The translations under genes were made by a program, and so were the position numbers. The notes under the pieces are model-generated. The model searched no databases and was not told the DNA's origin. It saw only the letters and a list, made by a program, of their open reading frames with translations. 64,000 nucleotides of DNA from Allacma fusca. Taxonomy: Eukaryota; Arthropoda; Collembola; Symphypleona; Sminthuridae. Where the stretch lies: contig OX359248.1 in the NCBI GenBank assembly GCA_947179485.1, positions 50,292,386-50,356,385 of the forward strand. The letters run 5' to 3'. Below, in pieces: positions 38,350-52,229 of this stretch (within the stretch, counting starts at the first letter, position 1; every line of letters begins with the position of its first letter).

Positions 38350-41300
38350 CACGGCTCGAATCACCTTAAATACTCCGCTCTATTGTATCAACAGAACAAT
38401 CTCAGTTATAAATATTCAATCAGCCAAATGGAAACAAAGTGTGCAAACTCCGGAACCAAAAGTCTATGAGGCTGTACGGACGTCTACTACCCTCAAAACA
38501 GTGGTTTGAGTAGTTAAACGGTAATGATGAGTCTGTCAGCTGTATAATTAGATATTTTGAAAATAATACCCTTACGACAGTGCAAAATAGACTTGGGATT
38601 TATGGCAAATGTAATTATTGCGTCAAATTTTTAAGCTGCAAGAGCCATGAAAATCAATAGCTTACAAACCACATCCACTCAACACAAACCCACCCCGGCA
38701 TGCTGTTAAATTTGGAACCTTGTTAAAAATGTTGAATGCCAAAAGCAGATTTTTACGTCCAATAAACAAATTACTCATATATGTAGGCCAATGGTAAGTT
38801 CTGACGTATAAAGCGAATACTGACAGTGCCCTATGCTGTAAGATACAGCAAGAACCATCTGATCAGCTCTTTGGGTGTCAATGGAATCACGAAATAAAGT
38901 TGCAATAGTAATAACTAATTTTAGGTTTACATACATAAATATATACGGATACTCCGATTGGGTTTTCTTGACCTCGCTACAATTGCGAATTGGGTGAAAA
39001 GTGAGTAGAAAATTCAGTTCTAAGTGAACCAGTGTTCAAAAATCCCGGTAAATCTGTTTGCTTATTTTGTACTCAGTGTACTTAAGGGGTAAATAAAAAA
39101 TTGGTAAAGGTTACTTGTCTTGTTACGAACAACATGCGCAAACTGTTGTTATAATCTGCTGAAATGCGGCTTTTTTATTTATTGAGAATTTGAACGTTCA
39201 GCATTTTAGTAACAATATATTCCCTAGCTGAATAACTGAAAAGAATTCCACTTTGCTACCATAAAATACTTCGAATATGTTATTCATTATTATTGGTCAA
39301 CAATTGTTATACTTGCCCAAAAACGTAATAAGCAATCAACCCTGACATTATTTTCGCCATTGAACATTGAATTATGTTTCAACATAATGGCATCAAAACT
39401 GTCCCGTCTTTACTGCGAACCTGACTATATGCAGAAGCAAACACTAAAGAATGAGGTACTGGAATAATTATTATAGCTGTAATTTGAACGTAGTTGAATT
39501 CACTGAGCCAATAACTCGATCTTCAGTGCACACAGACACATGTAATTAAGCGTTCATGTATTCGTTGGGAAATAATAACGTGACCTTTAATAATCAGACA
39601 TCGGTCCTGTCTATGGCAATCAAACTTTCCCTTCCGTTTAGATCGTTTAGATCATCCAGGCTGGAAGAAGAGAAACTTCAACCAATACTTAGTTTTAAAA
39701 TACATGCAGCTTTTCCGTTCTCAACCATTCAATTAAAAACCATTTGTAATTCCCTTACAATCTACAGTGCTTTCATCATTTACACTGCATGCTTATAGAT
39801 TTTAACGACCCCACACAAACCTTCCTTAAATAGTCTAAACTCATACTGTTCAATTAATTTATTGGCCGGAAGGTTGATATCATTGGCCAGGTCTTTGCTT
39901 TCTAACTCGTCTATCTGTTCCAACTTCCAACTTCACCTTGCCTAGGCGTTTGGTTTACGAACTTGACAATTTTTATAGATTTAAGTTTTATGGATTTACG
40001 TTCAATTTCGTCACTACAAATTCAGTTATAAAATATTTGTATATTCATTTATTATATATCATATATGTTATACGTTTTTCGGCAAAACTACTTGAATTAA
40101 TAATGATAATAATTGTTGCTGAGGAAACTCAACAAAAATACATACCAAAACGATGGCGTACATTAGTGTAGCTCCTACTGCAAGTGCAGGAGAAAGCCAG
40201 AACATCATGAATGGATCGTTCACTCCTTCGTGTTAGTAGATTTTGTTTGAAAAATAAATACAACAAATTATTATTATCAGTGGATGCACTGCACTATGAA
40301 ATTTTATTAAATGCGCTCAATATAAACACTTTCTCATTCCAAACAAAACAAAAGTGTATCCAAAATGTAGTTGGTGTGGAACGCTGTGACAGTGGTCAAT
40401 TTAGGAGTGAAGATGGGCCAGTCATGATATTTAAAAGAAATAGCTTGGATGAATCCATTCATTTCCATGAGGAACAATTATTAGTGACTTGCAAACGGAG
40501 TAAAGGGAAAGTAAATCGGAGTTGTTGGCTATTGTTTTTCAAGTTTGACTACTGTTGTGAACTAGTAATGAAAAAAATGATCATATTACTATAGCAATAA
40601 GTTGCATTAACTGTTTCCCTAATTTATCGTTTACAACAATTGCGAAACACGAAAATATAATTTACCTGGATTTTCGAACACAGCTACACTTTGAATTACT
40701 GAAATTATTTTGGGATTGCAAAACGAGGTTGTCGGCCAGCACTGAAAATGTATTGACCCCAGCAAAACAATGAAATTATAAGAAAATTCAGCTCCAACGA
40801 AATTAATTGAATTTACTAGTGACTGAATGAGCCGAACGTGAAGTGGATAAACTAAATGAGTAAATAAAAGACTAAAAAATAGCGTCCAAATCTTGCATCA
40901 CATTTTCCGCGTTTTAGGTCCACCCTTAGTGGAAGAATAATTAATTTCAGCAAACCGCTGTTAAAAAATATCAAACTAAAGTGTAATTCAGTGATTGTAA
41001 ATATTGGTGGACATATAATGCAAAATAAATGAGAAATTATTCTATTCCTTAGCTAACAACCTCCTTTAAAAAAGATCCTTGAGGTATCATCAAATTTAAT
41101 GACAAGTACATAAATGAATTTGAAAATGGGAGCTGTGCTGGCGCTGGCGTAGCTTCATTAAAAATTGAAAAGAGTCCTCTAAACAGAAAGGTGACATAGA
41201 TTGCTCGGACGACATCTCAGAAATGATATTAAAATAAAAAGATCAGAAAATAAATTACTATCACTCCACAGTTTATAACATTTCCGCGTCAGCAAAAGTT

Positions 41301-42828
41301 AATATGCATAATTACTTCTAAAATTGAACACTGCGATAAAAACTGGAAGCATAACTGGCGTCTGCATGTTTGTTCACCGGGTAAGTTCACGGACATCGTT
41401 TTAAATACATTTGCACAAAATAATTGAGCAATATTGTAAAAACAATTGGGACACACGTGTAATCCCATTAGCTAAACCTGCATTGCATCGTTACAGCGAG
41501 AAAATTCGATGTCCAGTGTGTATCATAACATTTGCCATCATAGTTCACATTAAGAATGTGCTTTACAGCATTATTTTTGATTCCACCATTTTGTGAAGAA
41601 TTTCTTTGTAAATGTATCAAATATTAACTGGAAACATTCAAAATGCTTTTGTCTTGGTTTTCATCACCCGTAAAAAAACAACTGACAGAATGAATAGAGA
41701 AGAAAGATTTTGAAATGACAATGTTGTTTTCGTTCTGCATATAATATCCACATCAGCAAAAGAGGATAGACATACGAGATTTAGTCGGTACGCAGGATGT
41801 ACTACTTTTTGTCTATACTCCTATTCGGGCAGGTACTCTCACTGACCTATAAAACAGTGGAAAAACAATTCAGTCCATGGACATAATCAAGCTGCAATAA
41901 ACCCTACAAACATATGACCTCTTATTACTTCCTCGTTTATTCGTATAAACTTTTTTATCTGTAAAAACTGTTGGAGTCTTCGCTAGAATCGAGAAAACTC
42001 GATGTTCATTGTGTGATGTAGTAAGAAGTTTATCACTTCACCTAGCTCCTACACATAACCTTATAAGTGCCTTATAAGATGCTTCTATTTAAATTTATGA
42101 AATATCACTCATTAAAAAATAATGGTGTAACACATTTGTAGCAAAAGCTTCTGGACTTCAGGATTCTATAAACAATTGCATTGAGCAATCTGGACAACCG
42201 GTCGTATTAAATAAAGCAATTCTGCGTAATACGACGGAGGGATTCCCATAAAATTTATTCCAGAACATAGTTTTGAATAAATATTTTTATGAACTCCAGA
42301 TCTATGTATAATAAAATGACAGCATCAGAATTCCTTTTTTCGCTTGCTTCTCCCTTCCACTTTTATTCTTAAATTTCCCGATCTCTTGATCTTTAGTTAT
42401 TCTCTTAGTTTTACCAGTCGTGTTCACAATTTTTAGTATAAGGACCTATTTGTAACAAAGCCCATGAACATACGCGTCATGAAATGTTTTCGAAAATATT
42501 TCGAAATTTGTCTAAGAAAACAAGAAGCTTCAAAGTCTCATAGTTTTCAAATATCAAATTCTGACGTCGCTATCCTTCCTTGACAGTTGTGTCGACAATT
42601 TCTGTGCTAGGGAGATGACACAAGAATTCATGTATTTTCAAACAAATTCAGTACACAGGGAATTGAAGTTGTTTTAGGTTGGTCCCTTCAATGAGCTGTG
42701 GCTAAAAAAATTAGCAGTAACCTGTACTGACAATATGTATTTCGTAAATAATAAACCAGGAAACAATTTCACGGAAGTGGGCCAGCGAATTCCCAATTAC
42801 TAACAAATATTTCCCTAAACTTCGTTCA
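38350..42828. other. Intergenic, 4.5 kb, no gene supported
   Basis: AT-rich. The longest frame (127 codons, 40211-40594 plus) has no recognisable domain, and its amino-acid pattern is like translated noncoding DNA. No terminal repeats were recognised. Confidence 0.45.
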
Positions 42829-42836
42829 CTACAACC

Positions 42837-43802
42837 CAGGGACGGGAATTCGAATTCGAATCGGAATTAGAATCGGAATTATATTCAAAAAATTCGGGTA
42901 TCCGAATCGATATTAGAATCGGAAAACAATTCACCAAGGTATTTGTATCCGAAATTGGATTAGAATAAAAACAAGGGTATTCGAATCGGTATTCGAATAT
43001 TTTTTAACGAATTCCGATTCCAATAAAGTCTCGATTTCATTGGGTTTTATACTGTCACGTGCGAGAAAATGTTCATAGGAAGCATTTTTGGAAAGCCGCA
43101 CACATACAATTATAAAACCCAAAGGGCAAGTAACGAACGTTTAGTAAACGAAAAGTGTATGGTTGGTAATGGGTAGTGATTTATAGCCCGTTTTGTAAAA
43201 ATTAATACAAATAGGATGAGATAGCCGCATGGTGTCGGTCTTACAGGACAATTAAGTGAATCAAGTTTCTTCTTTCTTAAATGTTGTTCTCATCATGGGG
43301 ATTCGTAAAACTAATTCCGTTGAAGTGCATTTTAGTTACTATGTGTTATCAAACAAATCGATTTGCAAATATATACTGTCAGAAGAAACTAGCCGGAAAA
43401 GTAGTTACACAGGTTAACAGATTACTAAGAATTTTTTAAAAATGTTATTGGATCAATCCTTGCTTTTCTAGTTACTGAAATTTCAGTTGAGCGTGTGTTT
43501 TCTGCGCTTAAATTTATATTAAATGATTGCGTGGTAATGTATAGATGCAAAAACGCTTAATGTGTTATGTATCGCTTTTTTTTTGCGATTAAATTGTTCT
43601 TTTGAATAAATTCCCATTTTTTGTACGAACATCCGAAAAGTATTGGAATCGGAATTCAAATTCAGCAAGTATTCAAATATATTGGAATCCGTATCGGAAT
43701 TCAAATTTTTAAGTATTATAAAAAATAATTAAAATTGAAATCGAAACTAGAAAGTATTCGAATCCGAATTTAAATCCGTATTTTTCCGATATCCCGTCCC
43801 TG
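42837..43802 (+). mobile_element. Decayed hAT element (966 bp)
   Basis: Tips CAGGGACGGGA (left) and TCCCGTCCCTG (right) are inverted repeats. The perfect 8-bp duplication CTACAACC lies at 42829-42836 and 43803-43810. Subterminal regions on both sides are runs of GGAATTCGAATTCGAATCGG-like words. A plus-strand remnant of the hAT C-terminal dimerisation motif is inside (43459-43530). Confidence 0.9.
43459..43530 (+). pseudogene. hAT transposase C-terminal remnant
   Basis: Encodes VTEISVERVFSALKFILND, matching the conserved SxERVFS core of the hAT dimerisation domain. The rest of the gene is lost. Confidence 0.75.
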
Positions 43803-44058
43803 CTACAACCAGGACCTAAGTAATTAAACACGTTAAACTTGATAGGCTAACTTGTAAACCAATTATTGGGAATGATTACTCTCAAATTTAAGGAGTCAAA
43901 GGTAATTACTTATTTCCTTTGTGAACTTTAAACTTATCAAATAATTTCTAGACAAGGCAATTTTGTGTATTTCTTCCGGTTATTGATTACTCACAAATTA
44001 CAAGCGGAGCCAATTGTCTTCTTTTTGCAATCAATTGTTGTTATGTTTCCATTATGAG

Positions 44059-45766
44059 TAGGGTTTCCACTTTTCTGAAACGTCATTCCGGGACAAAATA
44101 ATTTTAAATTTTGTTTACGTATACACGATTCCTAATTGTATTTTTCAGCCTTTTTGCATCTAATAACATTTTCTTGTTTTCCGGTTTGTTCAAAAAAGAA
44201 ACCAATTCACAACATGAAAAGGGCACATTAAACTTGTCTTGAAGCTCTGCCTTCACAAGTTTTGTTGACGTTGAGTTTCTCTCGGCTGTCCAAACTTTCT
44301 TCATTAGGCTGAAATAGCTTTCTGCAAAATCGTTGCTAACAGCAATGAATAGCACGAACGATACAAGCTTGAATAGTTCAGGACATTGATCTTGCTTAAA
44401 AAACTCAGCCCACTTTGCACCGACAGTTCTCACGATCACCGATCACAATAAAAAACTCAAGTTTGATGTAGTAATCAAAATTCATTGTACAGTTGGTCCT
44501 CGTTTAATTTAATACCGAGTGCAACGGCAATATTTAGTAAATAAGCCATGGATACTAAGAATTCCTGATTTAAAATTTAGTAGTTCCATTTTCAAAAAAA
44601 AATAGTATCACTGAAATCAAAATGTATGCTTAAATAGGTTTGCAGTGATTTCAAATAAATCCAAAGCTTCCTGTTCAAAGCGCTTTTGTTTTGTTGCGGG
44701 GGTAAATTTTTCAGAATTGCAATAACGCTACTTCCGTAAAATTTATAGTATCGGCTTACAGAACTTTCCAGACGAGATTTCATTATGGCGTAAACTTCCG
44801 TAGAAGTACAATCATTACACTCCAACATTAAAATGGGCGAATTCAGTAAAATAATGTGCACAATATATATATAGGTAACATTCAGTTAGGCATTCTACTT
44901 TCGCAGCAACTTCATTGCTGTTATGACATACAACAGGTCACTTTGTTCCTTCAAAAGAAAATATGACTTCAAAGCTGAAGACAGGAATCCGTCCAGTGCT
45001 GGAAGTAAGGAACGCCGCATCCACGAATTCACATATCTGTTTTAAAGAGTCTAGTCTCTGCGCAGACGAGCTAGATTCGCTAAAAACCTTTACAACTAAC
45101 CCTTCAACATGCATTGATAATTTATTGCTTGTATTTTTCACAGCGTTGTGCATAATGTGATATTTGCAATTAGCAGCAACAATTGATGGACTTTCTTCAC
45201 GGAAGTTCTAAAACACATCATTTTGGCGGTCGTAATTTACGGTCGCATTGTAACAGCAAATATGCTGAATTTTTAATCCTCTCCAGATTTTTCGGTTAAA
45301 GAAATCGAAACGTTTTTAGTTTCAGCACCTGCTTTCTCTAGGTTTTCAGGAACTTTACATGTGAGATTTAACAAACTCAAATTCTTCATACTTCACAGAG
45401 AAAGTTGCTTTACACACTAAAATCCTAGCAGAGGTCTGGTTATCTTTGCCATTTCGACGTAACCAATTTTTTGAATTGACAACCTCTTCCCATATAGAAT
45501 TGTAAAACATAGACCTTTTTAATTATTACCTGATGAATTTGTTACGCTTGTAATCGCATTTTTATGATTTTATTAGTTTTATGTAGATGTTTTCGTCCTC
45601 GAGCTCCTCTAGAACGAAATATTTTATTTTTATCTTAAAAACTCAATAATTTTCATAACTTTTTGAGCTCGACGTTTCCGGGACATTTACGTGGCCTTCC
45701 GGGACACAGGACAACAACTGTCATTCCGGGACTGTCCCGGGCATTCCGGGACGTCTGGGAACTCTA
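44059..45766 (-). mobile_element. Decayed hAT element (1708 bp)
   Basis: Perfect 8-bp duplication ATTATGAG at 44051-44058 and 45767-45774. The ends are imperfect inverted repeats (left TAGGGTTTCCA, right TGGGAACTCTA), and both subterminal regions are rich in CCGGGAC/GTCCCGG words. It contains transposase remnants on the minus strand. Confidence 0.92.
44104..45153 (-). pseudogene. hAT transposase pseudogene
   Basis: Three minus-strand fragments in different frames. 45153-44938 has HNAVKNTSNKLSMHVEGLVV and a segment like the RNase-H fold core. 44861-44592 has the EVYAIMKSRLESSVSR region. 44439-44104 has the dimerisation motif (IAVSNDFAESYFSLMKKVW, ERNSTSTKLVKAELQ). The N-terminal zinc finger and the first catalytic region were not found. 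Stops and frame changes between fragments make it inactive. Confidence 0.8.
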
Positions 45767-45774
45767 ATTATGAG

Positions 45775-46762
45775 ATACTGAAATATATAATAGCATTAAA
45801 CATGAAATTATTTTAATAGTCTGATTTTTTAACCTGTTTTAACGGATGTGCTAAAACAAGAAATTCTCTTAAGACATGTAAACTTCTTAATGTTCCATTT
45901 TACTTTCAATAAGTATTCTGTTTAACTTAATCTTTTTTACGTTTGTCTTGAACATCTTCCGAATTCTAATGGTGAAAATAAAGTTGGGGTTTCATTTTTA
46001 GGTGTATATGATCTTATTAAAATTGAAATAAAACTGGTTGACGTTTCTTGAAAAGATGTGCTTATGAAAAAAATCAACGCATTGCTTTCGCTGCCCATAT
46101 GGAATTGACATGCATAATTTAATCCCCCCATAGTTTCATAGCAAATTCATTTTGATATTTAAAAGGATAGAGGTAAAAATCTGGGGTAACCCGTATTTTT
46201 AAAAATTGAATCTTTTACCTCGAGATGAGATTCTTCAATAGATACTTCAAGGTTATTACAAAACCCATCGACTACATTGGTACCTAAACATCCACCAGAC
46301 CTGTCAAAAATATATACATATGTATCAAATATGTAATTAAAATACATTTTTGCATTATTGATGCTATGTATTTTGTGGTCTGTATTTGGTTTTTACGAAG
46401 ATGCTTTTTTTACTGATTCGCAAAAAGTAGAATTTTCAACTTTTGAAAAATTCGTTGCGGAAAAAACGCAAAGCGTATAGATATGCACTTACCCCCGCCC
46501 CCATGAAAAAAAAGATTTGTGGATAACTTCTACACCCTTTGACCAAATCCTAATATTAAGGGCTTAAAGTCAATGACAGAATTTGTACAACCTCCAACGT
46601 TTAACGTACATCTTCAGCCTATAGTTTACGAGATCTGAAGCTGTTTATACCTAAGTTTTACATTGAGTCTACGGAATTGTCTATCCTAATACATTGCCGT
46701 TTTTTAAAGGTCTTCCCCCACAACAATTTGATGAAAATTTGCACATATGTCTGTCTAATTAT
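45775..46762. other. Intergenic, no gene seen
   Basis: AT-rich spacer between the hAT element and the CACTA element; only short chance frames. Confidence 0.4.
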
Positions 46763-48072
46763 TGCAAGCTCCCGCTCGGAAATATGGTTTAGGATGCGAT
46801 AGGAAAGAGGATGTATGGGAATTCTGCTGCGGTCACCCAAAGGAGCTTATAGCCGAATAAAGGAAAGTATGGGAATTATTGTGGTAACTATAGGAACCTT
46901 TGGTTTGCTGTCAGTGGAAGATATTTTTGAATTGTTATATTCATGTTTAAGCGATATGATTACAACGATAAATAATACAGCAAATCTAAGCCATTATGTG
47001 TAGGTGATATTTATCACCGGGGATAATCCTTTATTTTAAAACTCGAATACGAAGGACTAGTCAATTTCGAACAGATTGCAAACGTGAAGGAAGTACAGAA
47101 GACCGTCGTATTCCAGCTTGAAAAACTTGTTACCGCTTAGATCGCGAAGAGCGACAAACGTTTGCTTCGTCCTTGTGGACGAGCTACACTGAAAAGCGAA
47201 TTCAGAAAATTGGACTTTAGCCACACGAAAATAATCAACCACTGCACACTCCGTAGTACATTGGCAATCAGTCCCACACTCACATTTAATGAATAAAAAG
47301 GTCGTGACCCTTGCAATGTGAGCTTCACTTAGCCATACATAGCATTCAGCCCTCTTTTCTGTTTCCTTAACTTTAAACAAGTATCCATCTATGACTGCAC
47401 ATTTAGCGCTATAGACGCAACCAGGGTTTGCAAGTAACGCGATCTTCAACTTTCGAGCAACAACAATCGAGCAACTTTTCATCGACATTAAAATTTTTAT
47501 AAGGTTGATTCAAATAATGTCTATTTATCATAAGTCTTGGAACTTTGCAAGGGAGAAGAATGTTTTCATTGCATCTTCGTTGTGAAATACCGACTCTGCA
47601 CTGTAACGCGTATATGCATCCAATGTTACCTTCCGGCATATTTGGGACAGGGCAGAGTGCATTTGAAATATATCTGAGCAGCACTGCATTGAATGACTCG
47701 AACATAAACGCAGAAAACTGCCAGAGCGGGCCCCAGTCTTCACAGCACTGCGACATGTGAAGTAAGCAGTGTATGTTATAGCTCATATGCTCTTCGCCGT
47801 ACAGATTTGGGATATTTTTTACAAATGATGTAAGCATCCTACGGGCTGTAAGCATCTTCTGGGATTCGCAAATTGGAAGAGAAAGCAGATAAATGGAATT
47901 AGCTAATTTGCAAAAATGCCTATGGTAAGTCTTGGGAAGCAAATCACGGGCGATTATCGTAAAAACAAAAACTGACGTGCGGTACTCGGAAGCTTTCCAA
48001 TGCTTTCTATACGTCAAGTCTCGAACCGTGCGAACAATTTCGGTAGGAACCTTGCACTTCCGCATTCTGCTA

Positions 48073-48911
48073 CAGGAAAAACTCGATATAACTGATGGCT
48101 CTACAACGGATATTTAGTTACACCGGACAGATTTATTTGTCCCGACAAGGCTGCCATATAACCAATGCTAAAAATATTGCATACAACGGACATTTGTATA
48201 CCGGAAAATTAGTTATAACGGACACACTTTGAAGCCCTTTGGAAACATTTTGCATGCATATCACGGATTTTAAGCGGAAATTTATTACAAAATATTCGAT
48301 TGGCTCCCTTTAACATGTAATCGTTAGCCAAGGCAATTCAAACGTTTGTTACTCATATATGTATGTAGCATGAATGGTCATATTGGGACCAAATCGTTGC
48401 ACATACATTTTGGTTGAATGAATAAGAACTCTTGAACACTTACGTGTTTCATCTAATTAGTTTGGATTTATGCCTTGCAACTTGTTCACAGTGCTAAAAT
48501 GTCCGAAAAATCAAACCGAGTTTAAATTTAGGAGAAAAAGTAAGTATTATTAAAATTCAAAGTGGGAACTCTCAAACTCAACTATTCAAAGATCGTGCTC
48601 TAGCATCAACCAGAGTGAATGATATTTGGAAGAAATTGTTTAAGTGTTCACGTAAAAATGGACTTATTAAATTATTGTACTTCTATATTTAATCAATTCA
48701 ATGTTTCTACAGTTGAATAATTATTATATTATTAGTCTGGTGTTTCCATGTTGTATTTCGATGAATTTAAGTCAATATTCCTAATCAGCCTTGTTTGTCA
48801 TTTCGGAAATTATATAACGGATAAAATCCGTTATGTGCATACAACGGAAATTTTGTATATCGGACAAATTTTACCGGTCCCCTGGAAATCTGTTATATCG
48901 AGTTTTTCCTG
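48073..48911 (+). mobile_element. Nested pogo/Tigger-type element (839 bp)
   Basis: Flanked by TA (48071-48072 and 48912-48913). Inverted tips CAGGAAAAACTCGATATAAC / GTTATATCGAGTTTTTCCTG, with ATAACGGA words repeated inside as in pogo-like elements. A plus-strand remnant at about 48498-48655 resembles the CENP-B N-terminal helix-turn-helix of pogo transposases (EKVSIIKIQSGNSQTQLF, then STRVNDIWKK) but carries stops. It interrupts the CACTA transposase, so it is the younger insertion. Confidence 0.85.
48498..48660 (+). pseudogene. Pogo-type transposase N-terminal remnant
   Basis: Begins ATG with MSEKSNRV, then stops, then the CENP-B_N-like HTH. The catalytic DDE part is absent from the 839-bp element. 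Confidence 0.6.
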
Positions 48912-50004
48912 TATTCAGAAGCTCCACATTACCCGGGGAACCAAGAAAACAGTCGCAATTCTTTAGGGTAAACCATAGGTTTATGATTGTTTTTGAGACC
49001 CCTAAGAATAAGTTCTGCATTGGTTCAATAACGGTTCCATGAAAGATATCGAAATTCGTAACTCTGAGTTGGGGAGTAGCAAGCTTGATTCCATTTTGAA
49101 AATCTGAGGCTAAGACCAAGTTGCGGTGCTCATTGTCAGAACGGAGGGGCAAATTCGAGATCTTTACAAACACCCTGCAGCGCCCCTACCCTTTGGAACA
49201 AGTTTTCCTTTCTCTTTGCAGTGACTACATCCAAAAACTCCATTGAATTGAGTAATTCCCTGAAGTATACAGCGTGCTACAGCATCAACGCTCCACGTCT
49301 GCACGAAGAACCTACTCCGGATCAGATCACCAAGTGTATTGGTCCATAAAACTCCCTCGGACTGTAAGTCGTTTAACATTGGAACTAGATGAGAAAAAAA
49401 CCAAATCCATGCAAATTTTATCAGGGCCACTCCAGAGTGCAGCGAGTATTATGTTGCCTTTTCTGACTAGGTATGGCAGTTCCTTTATGGCAATCAAAAC
49501 GGGCCACAAGGAGGACTTTGAGGATTTAAATATGGGCACTCCGTCTGTATTTCCGACGCCTGAAATATCCCAATTGGTCACGTATACGCTGTACCTGCTT
49601 CCGTACAAGCTTTCAAAACCTGTAACATCCATGCTTTGCCTTTTCAATATACTGCCTGTTAGATGCTCTTTGATAATCTTGTTTTGGAGCATGTGCTGAA
49701 TCTGTGAGCGGATATCGTAAATCAGAAAATATTTTCCTTTTTGCTTGCAAGCTATCTCGTCCATCTGAGAGTCACACTGGGCGCAGATACCGTCCAGGAT
49801 AACATGTACATTATCGCAATATGCGTACTTCTTAGATTTCATAGCTGGAACATTTAACTGCTTTTCAAGTTGAAAGTAGAACGTAGGATACGTTTTAGGT
49901 AAATGAAGTTTGGCCAGTTTCATCAGATCTTCTGTGGAATCCCTCGACAAATTAGCTTTTCGGGCAAACGCTAACACCAAATACATGCTCTCTTTTCTGG
50001 TCAT

Positions 50005-52229
50005 TGGGATGTCAGCATGTATGGGAATCTATTGCGAACAAGAAACAGATAGTTGCTAACTCACAAGTAACACTCGTCGCATGTACACTCAAAGGTCAGA
50101 ATGCAATTTTGTGTCTTTGTCCCAATCTTTCAGCAAAAATTAAGTTCGGGTCTTCTAGCCCTAACTTGATCGGGAAATCGCAAAGAAGTTTAAAATTCTA
50201 TCTTGTAACTAGAGGCTCATCTGCCCAACTTAAATTTTCCCACGCTAAATCCCATAAGAAATTTCGATTTTTGCTAGTTGGTGCTATATTAAGCGAATGA
50301 CAAATTTATGGCACATTTTTTAGAGATCTAAATGCTGACTACTACTGGTAACCAATTGGAAAAACAGACGAAGCATAGCCTCGAAAACCAAACTTCAACT
50401 TCGCCCCATGACTGTTAAAATTACAATTTAATGAAAACTCGGGAAATAAAATATTTAAATAATATTGGCCAATTAGTTGGTTAACACACTAGCTGTGATC
50501 AATATTGATCAACCTGAGGCCAAGGCACCTTTGATTACCAATAGTCGTCAGCATTTGAACCTGCACCAACTTATGGCAATTTCTTATGGAATTCAACATT
50601 TGAGGATTTAAGTTGGACATGGGGTTGAGCTACGAGGCAGAATTTAAAACTTCCGCGTGATATCCCGCGCAAGTCAGGGCGAGATGGTGCAAACTTTGTT
50701 TTTAGCTGGGGTTTTGGGCCAGGTAAGCTCACAAAAAATTTTAATCCGATCCGGAGTAGGCATGTGGCGAGGGTTACCTGTTAGTGTACACGTGTAAGCT
50801 AAATTTCAGCCCAATTTATTGACTCTCGTCAGACAAATATATGTGGTCATTGTTATTCATAATTCATTCATCTGAACTGTCATCAGACTCATCGCCATCG
50901 TCCGAAAAGTATAATTGCCCTTCGTTTTCATTGCTAGAACGCTAGACAAATCCCAATCTTCATATTCCAACACGTTGCCTGCAACGAAATTAAAGTTAAG
51001 TTCCGAACGAAGTCAATCTACAAAATCAAATAAAGCGTGACCGATATCATATTAGAACGTTAGATACCGCAAATAGTTGTAAAGGCTATAGAAGGTGGAA
51101 CGAAAGTATTGCCCACAGCCACGACATGGGCAAAATGAGATACTCAAAATGTTTTTGCGAATACTGATATAATTCTTTTGAATTCGACCGTATTGACCTA
51201 GTTCAAATAGTAATGTCAAGGGTACAAATTAAAATGAAGGCAGTACCTTTGAGGAGACGCTAGAAGTGCACCAGACAATAAATACCCTATGCGATCGGCC
51301 TGTAAGAACTTCTGCAATGTTCGACAAAATTCTGCACTAAAATTAAATCCTGACATTTTCTGCAATTGAGGTAAATTGCAAAATATTCTGCGAAGCTCTC
51401 CTTCGTTTCCGTAAGGCACTGCAGCATCTTAGCTTCCCATTTTACATGCGACCATGTTGTTCCACCTCGATCAATGTGGCCGAACTCAAAATCATTATAA
51501 TGAGTCTACAACTTCGAAATTTTGAGTATCTAACCTTGCCCCAGGACTTAGCTGCAGTAGAGACTGCAAACATTTCGTGACACCCTCTAGCTTATATAAC
51601 CTGTAAATGAAATCTGGTCACAATCTTCAGAAGATGCGTCCCCATCTTCATTAGGGTTAGATACGGGTGTCTTCGATGTAGGTAACGCAGACTTGTTCTG
51701 CATATAATTATTTTAAATTACAGAATGTCTATCATAATTTTAGTTTCCCAGAAATATACCACGAACATGCCATCAAACGTTATATTATCAATACTTTATA
51801 ATTTTAAAGAAATAATTCGAAACCGACCCTATTCCTTCGGTTCCACCTTGTTTGTCGCGGGATCTCTGACTTGAACCGAAAACGGGTGCGGTGCGGTTTT
51901 CCAATGTTTAGTTATTTTTCCAAATACTTTTGCCGCTGACAGTCCTTACAAAATGAATAATGGCGTGGTGGAACTCTCAGAAACGTATAGAGGTTTGTGA
52001 TGGCTTACATTCACATCACTTATATTGCTTTGTACAAAAACACTAAATACTGTCTTGCTCAATTGACGCGGGCTTACAATAAGTGCGACGTTTTGATACT
52101 ACTGAAAACGCACGTGGATCTCTATCCCTAATATCCTATTGTACACTACTGAACACCGCCGTCACCATTTCGTGAGTGAACAACGTGCAGTATCTGTATC
52201 TCCGTTTGTTCCAAGATAAACAAATTACA
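50005..52229. other. Divergent intergenic region inside the CACTA element
   Basis: Lies between the minus-strand transposase and the plus-strand BEN-like gene, so it should hold both promoters and perhaps 5' exons. One acidic minus-strand stretch near 50880-50945 (SDDGDESDDSSDE) looks coding. The 67-codon minus frame at 51216-51419 is unrecognised. Confidence 0.4.

Larger units (their letters stand above)
47057..50004 (-). pseudogene. CACTA-type transposase pseudogene, split by a nested insertion
   Basis: Running right to left, the fragments read as one animal EnSpm-type transposase. 50004-49327 has DGVPIFKSSKSSLWPVLIAI and LPYLVRKGNIILAALWSGPDK. 49430-49164 has WSVDAVARCILQ and FNGVFGCSHCKEKG. 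49173-48914 has the FDIFHGTVIEPMQNLFLGVSKT block. 48072-47409 has the HCLLHMSQCCEDWGPLWQFSAF domain. 47488-47057 is the C-terminus. Frame changes occur near 49400 (a run of seven A/T), near 49170 and near 47450. A pogo-type element (48073-48911) is inserted at a TA; the frame is open up to both sides of it. Upstream acidic coding-like sequence near 50880-50945 (minus) may be an earlier exon. Confidence 0.82.

Noticed and set aside
40211-40594. 127-codon plus-strand frame
   Set aside because: No recognisable domain or splice context, and codon content like AT-rich noncoding DNA; not supported as a gene.
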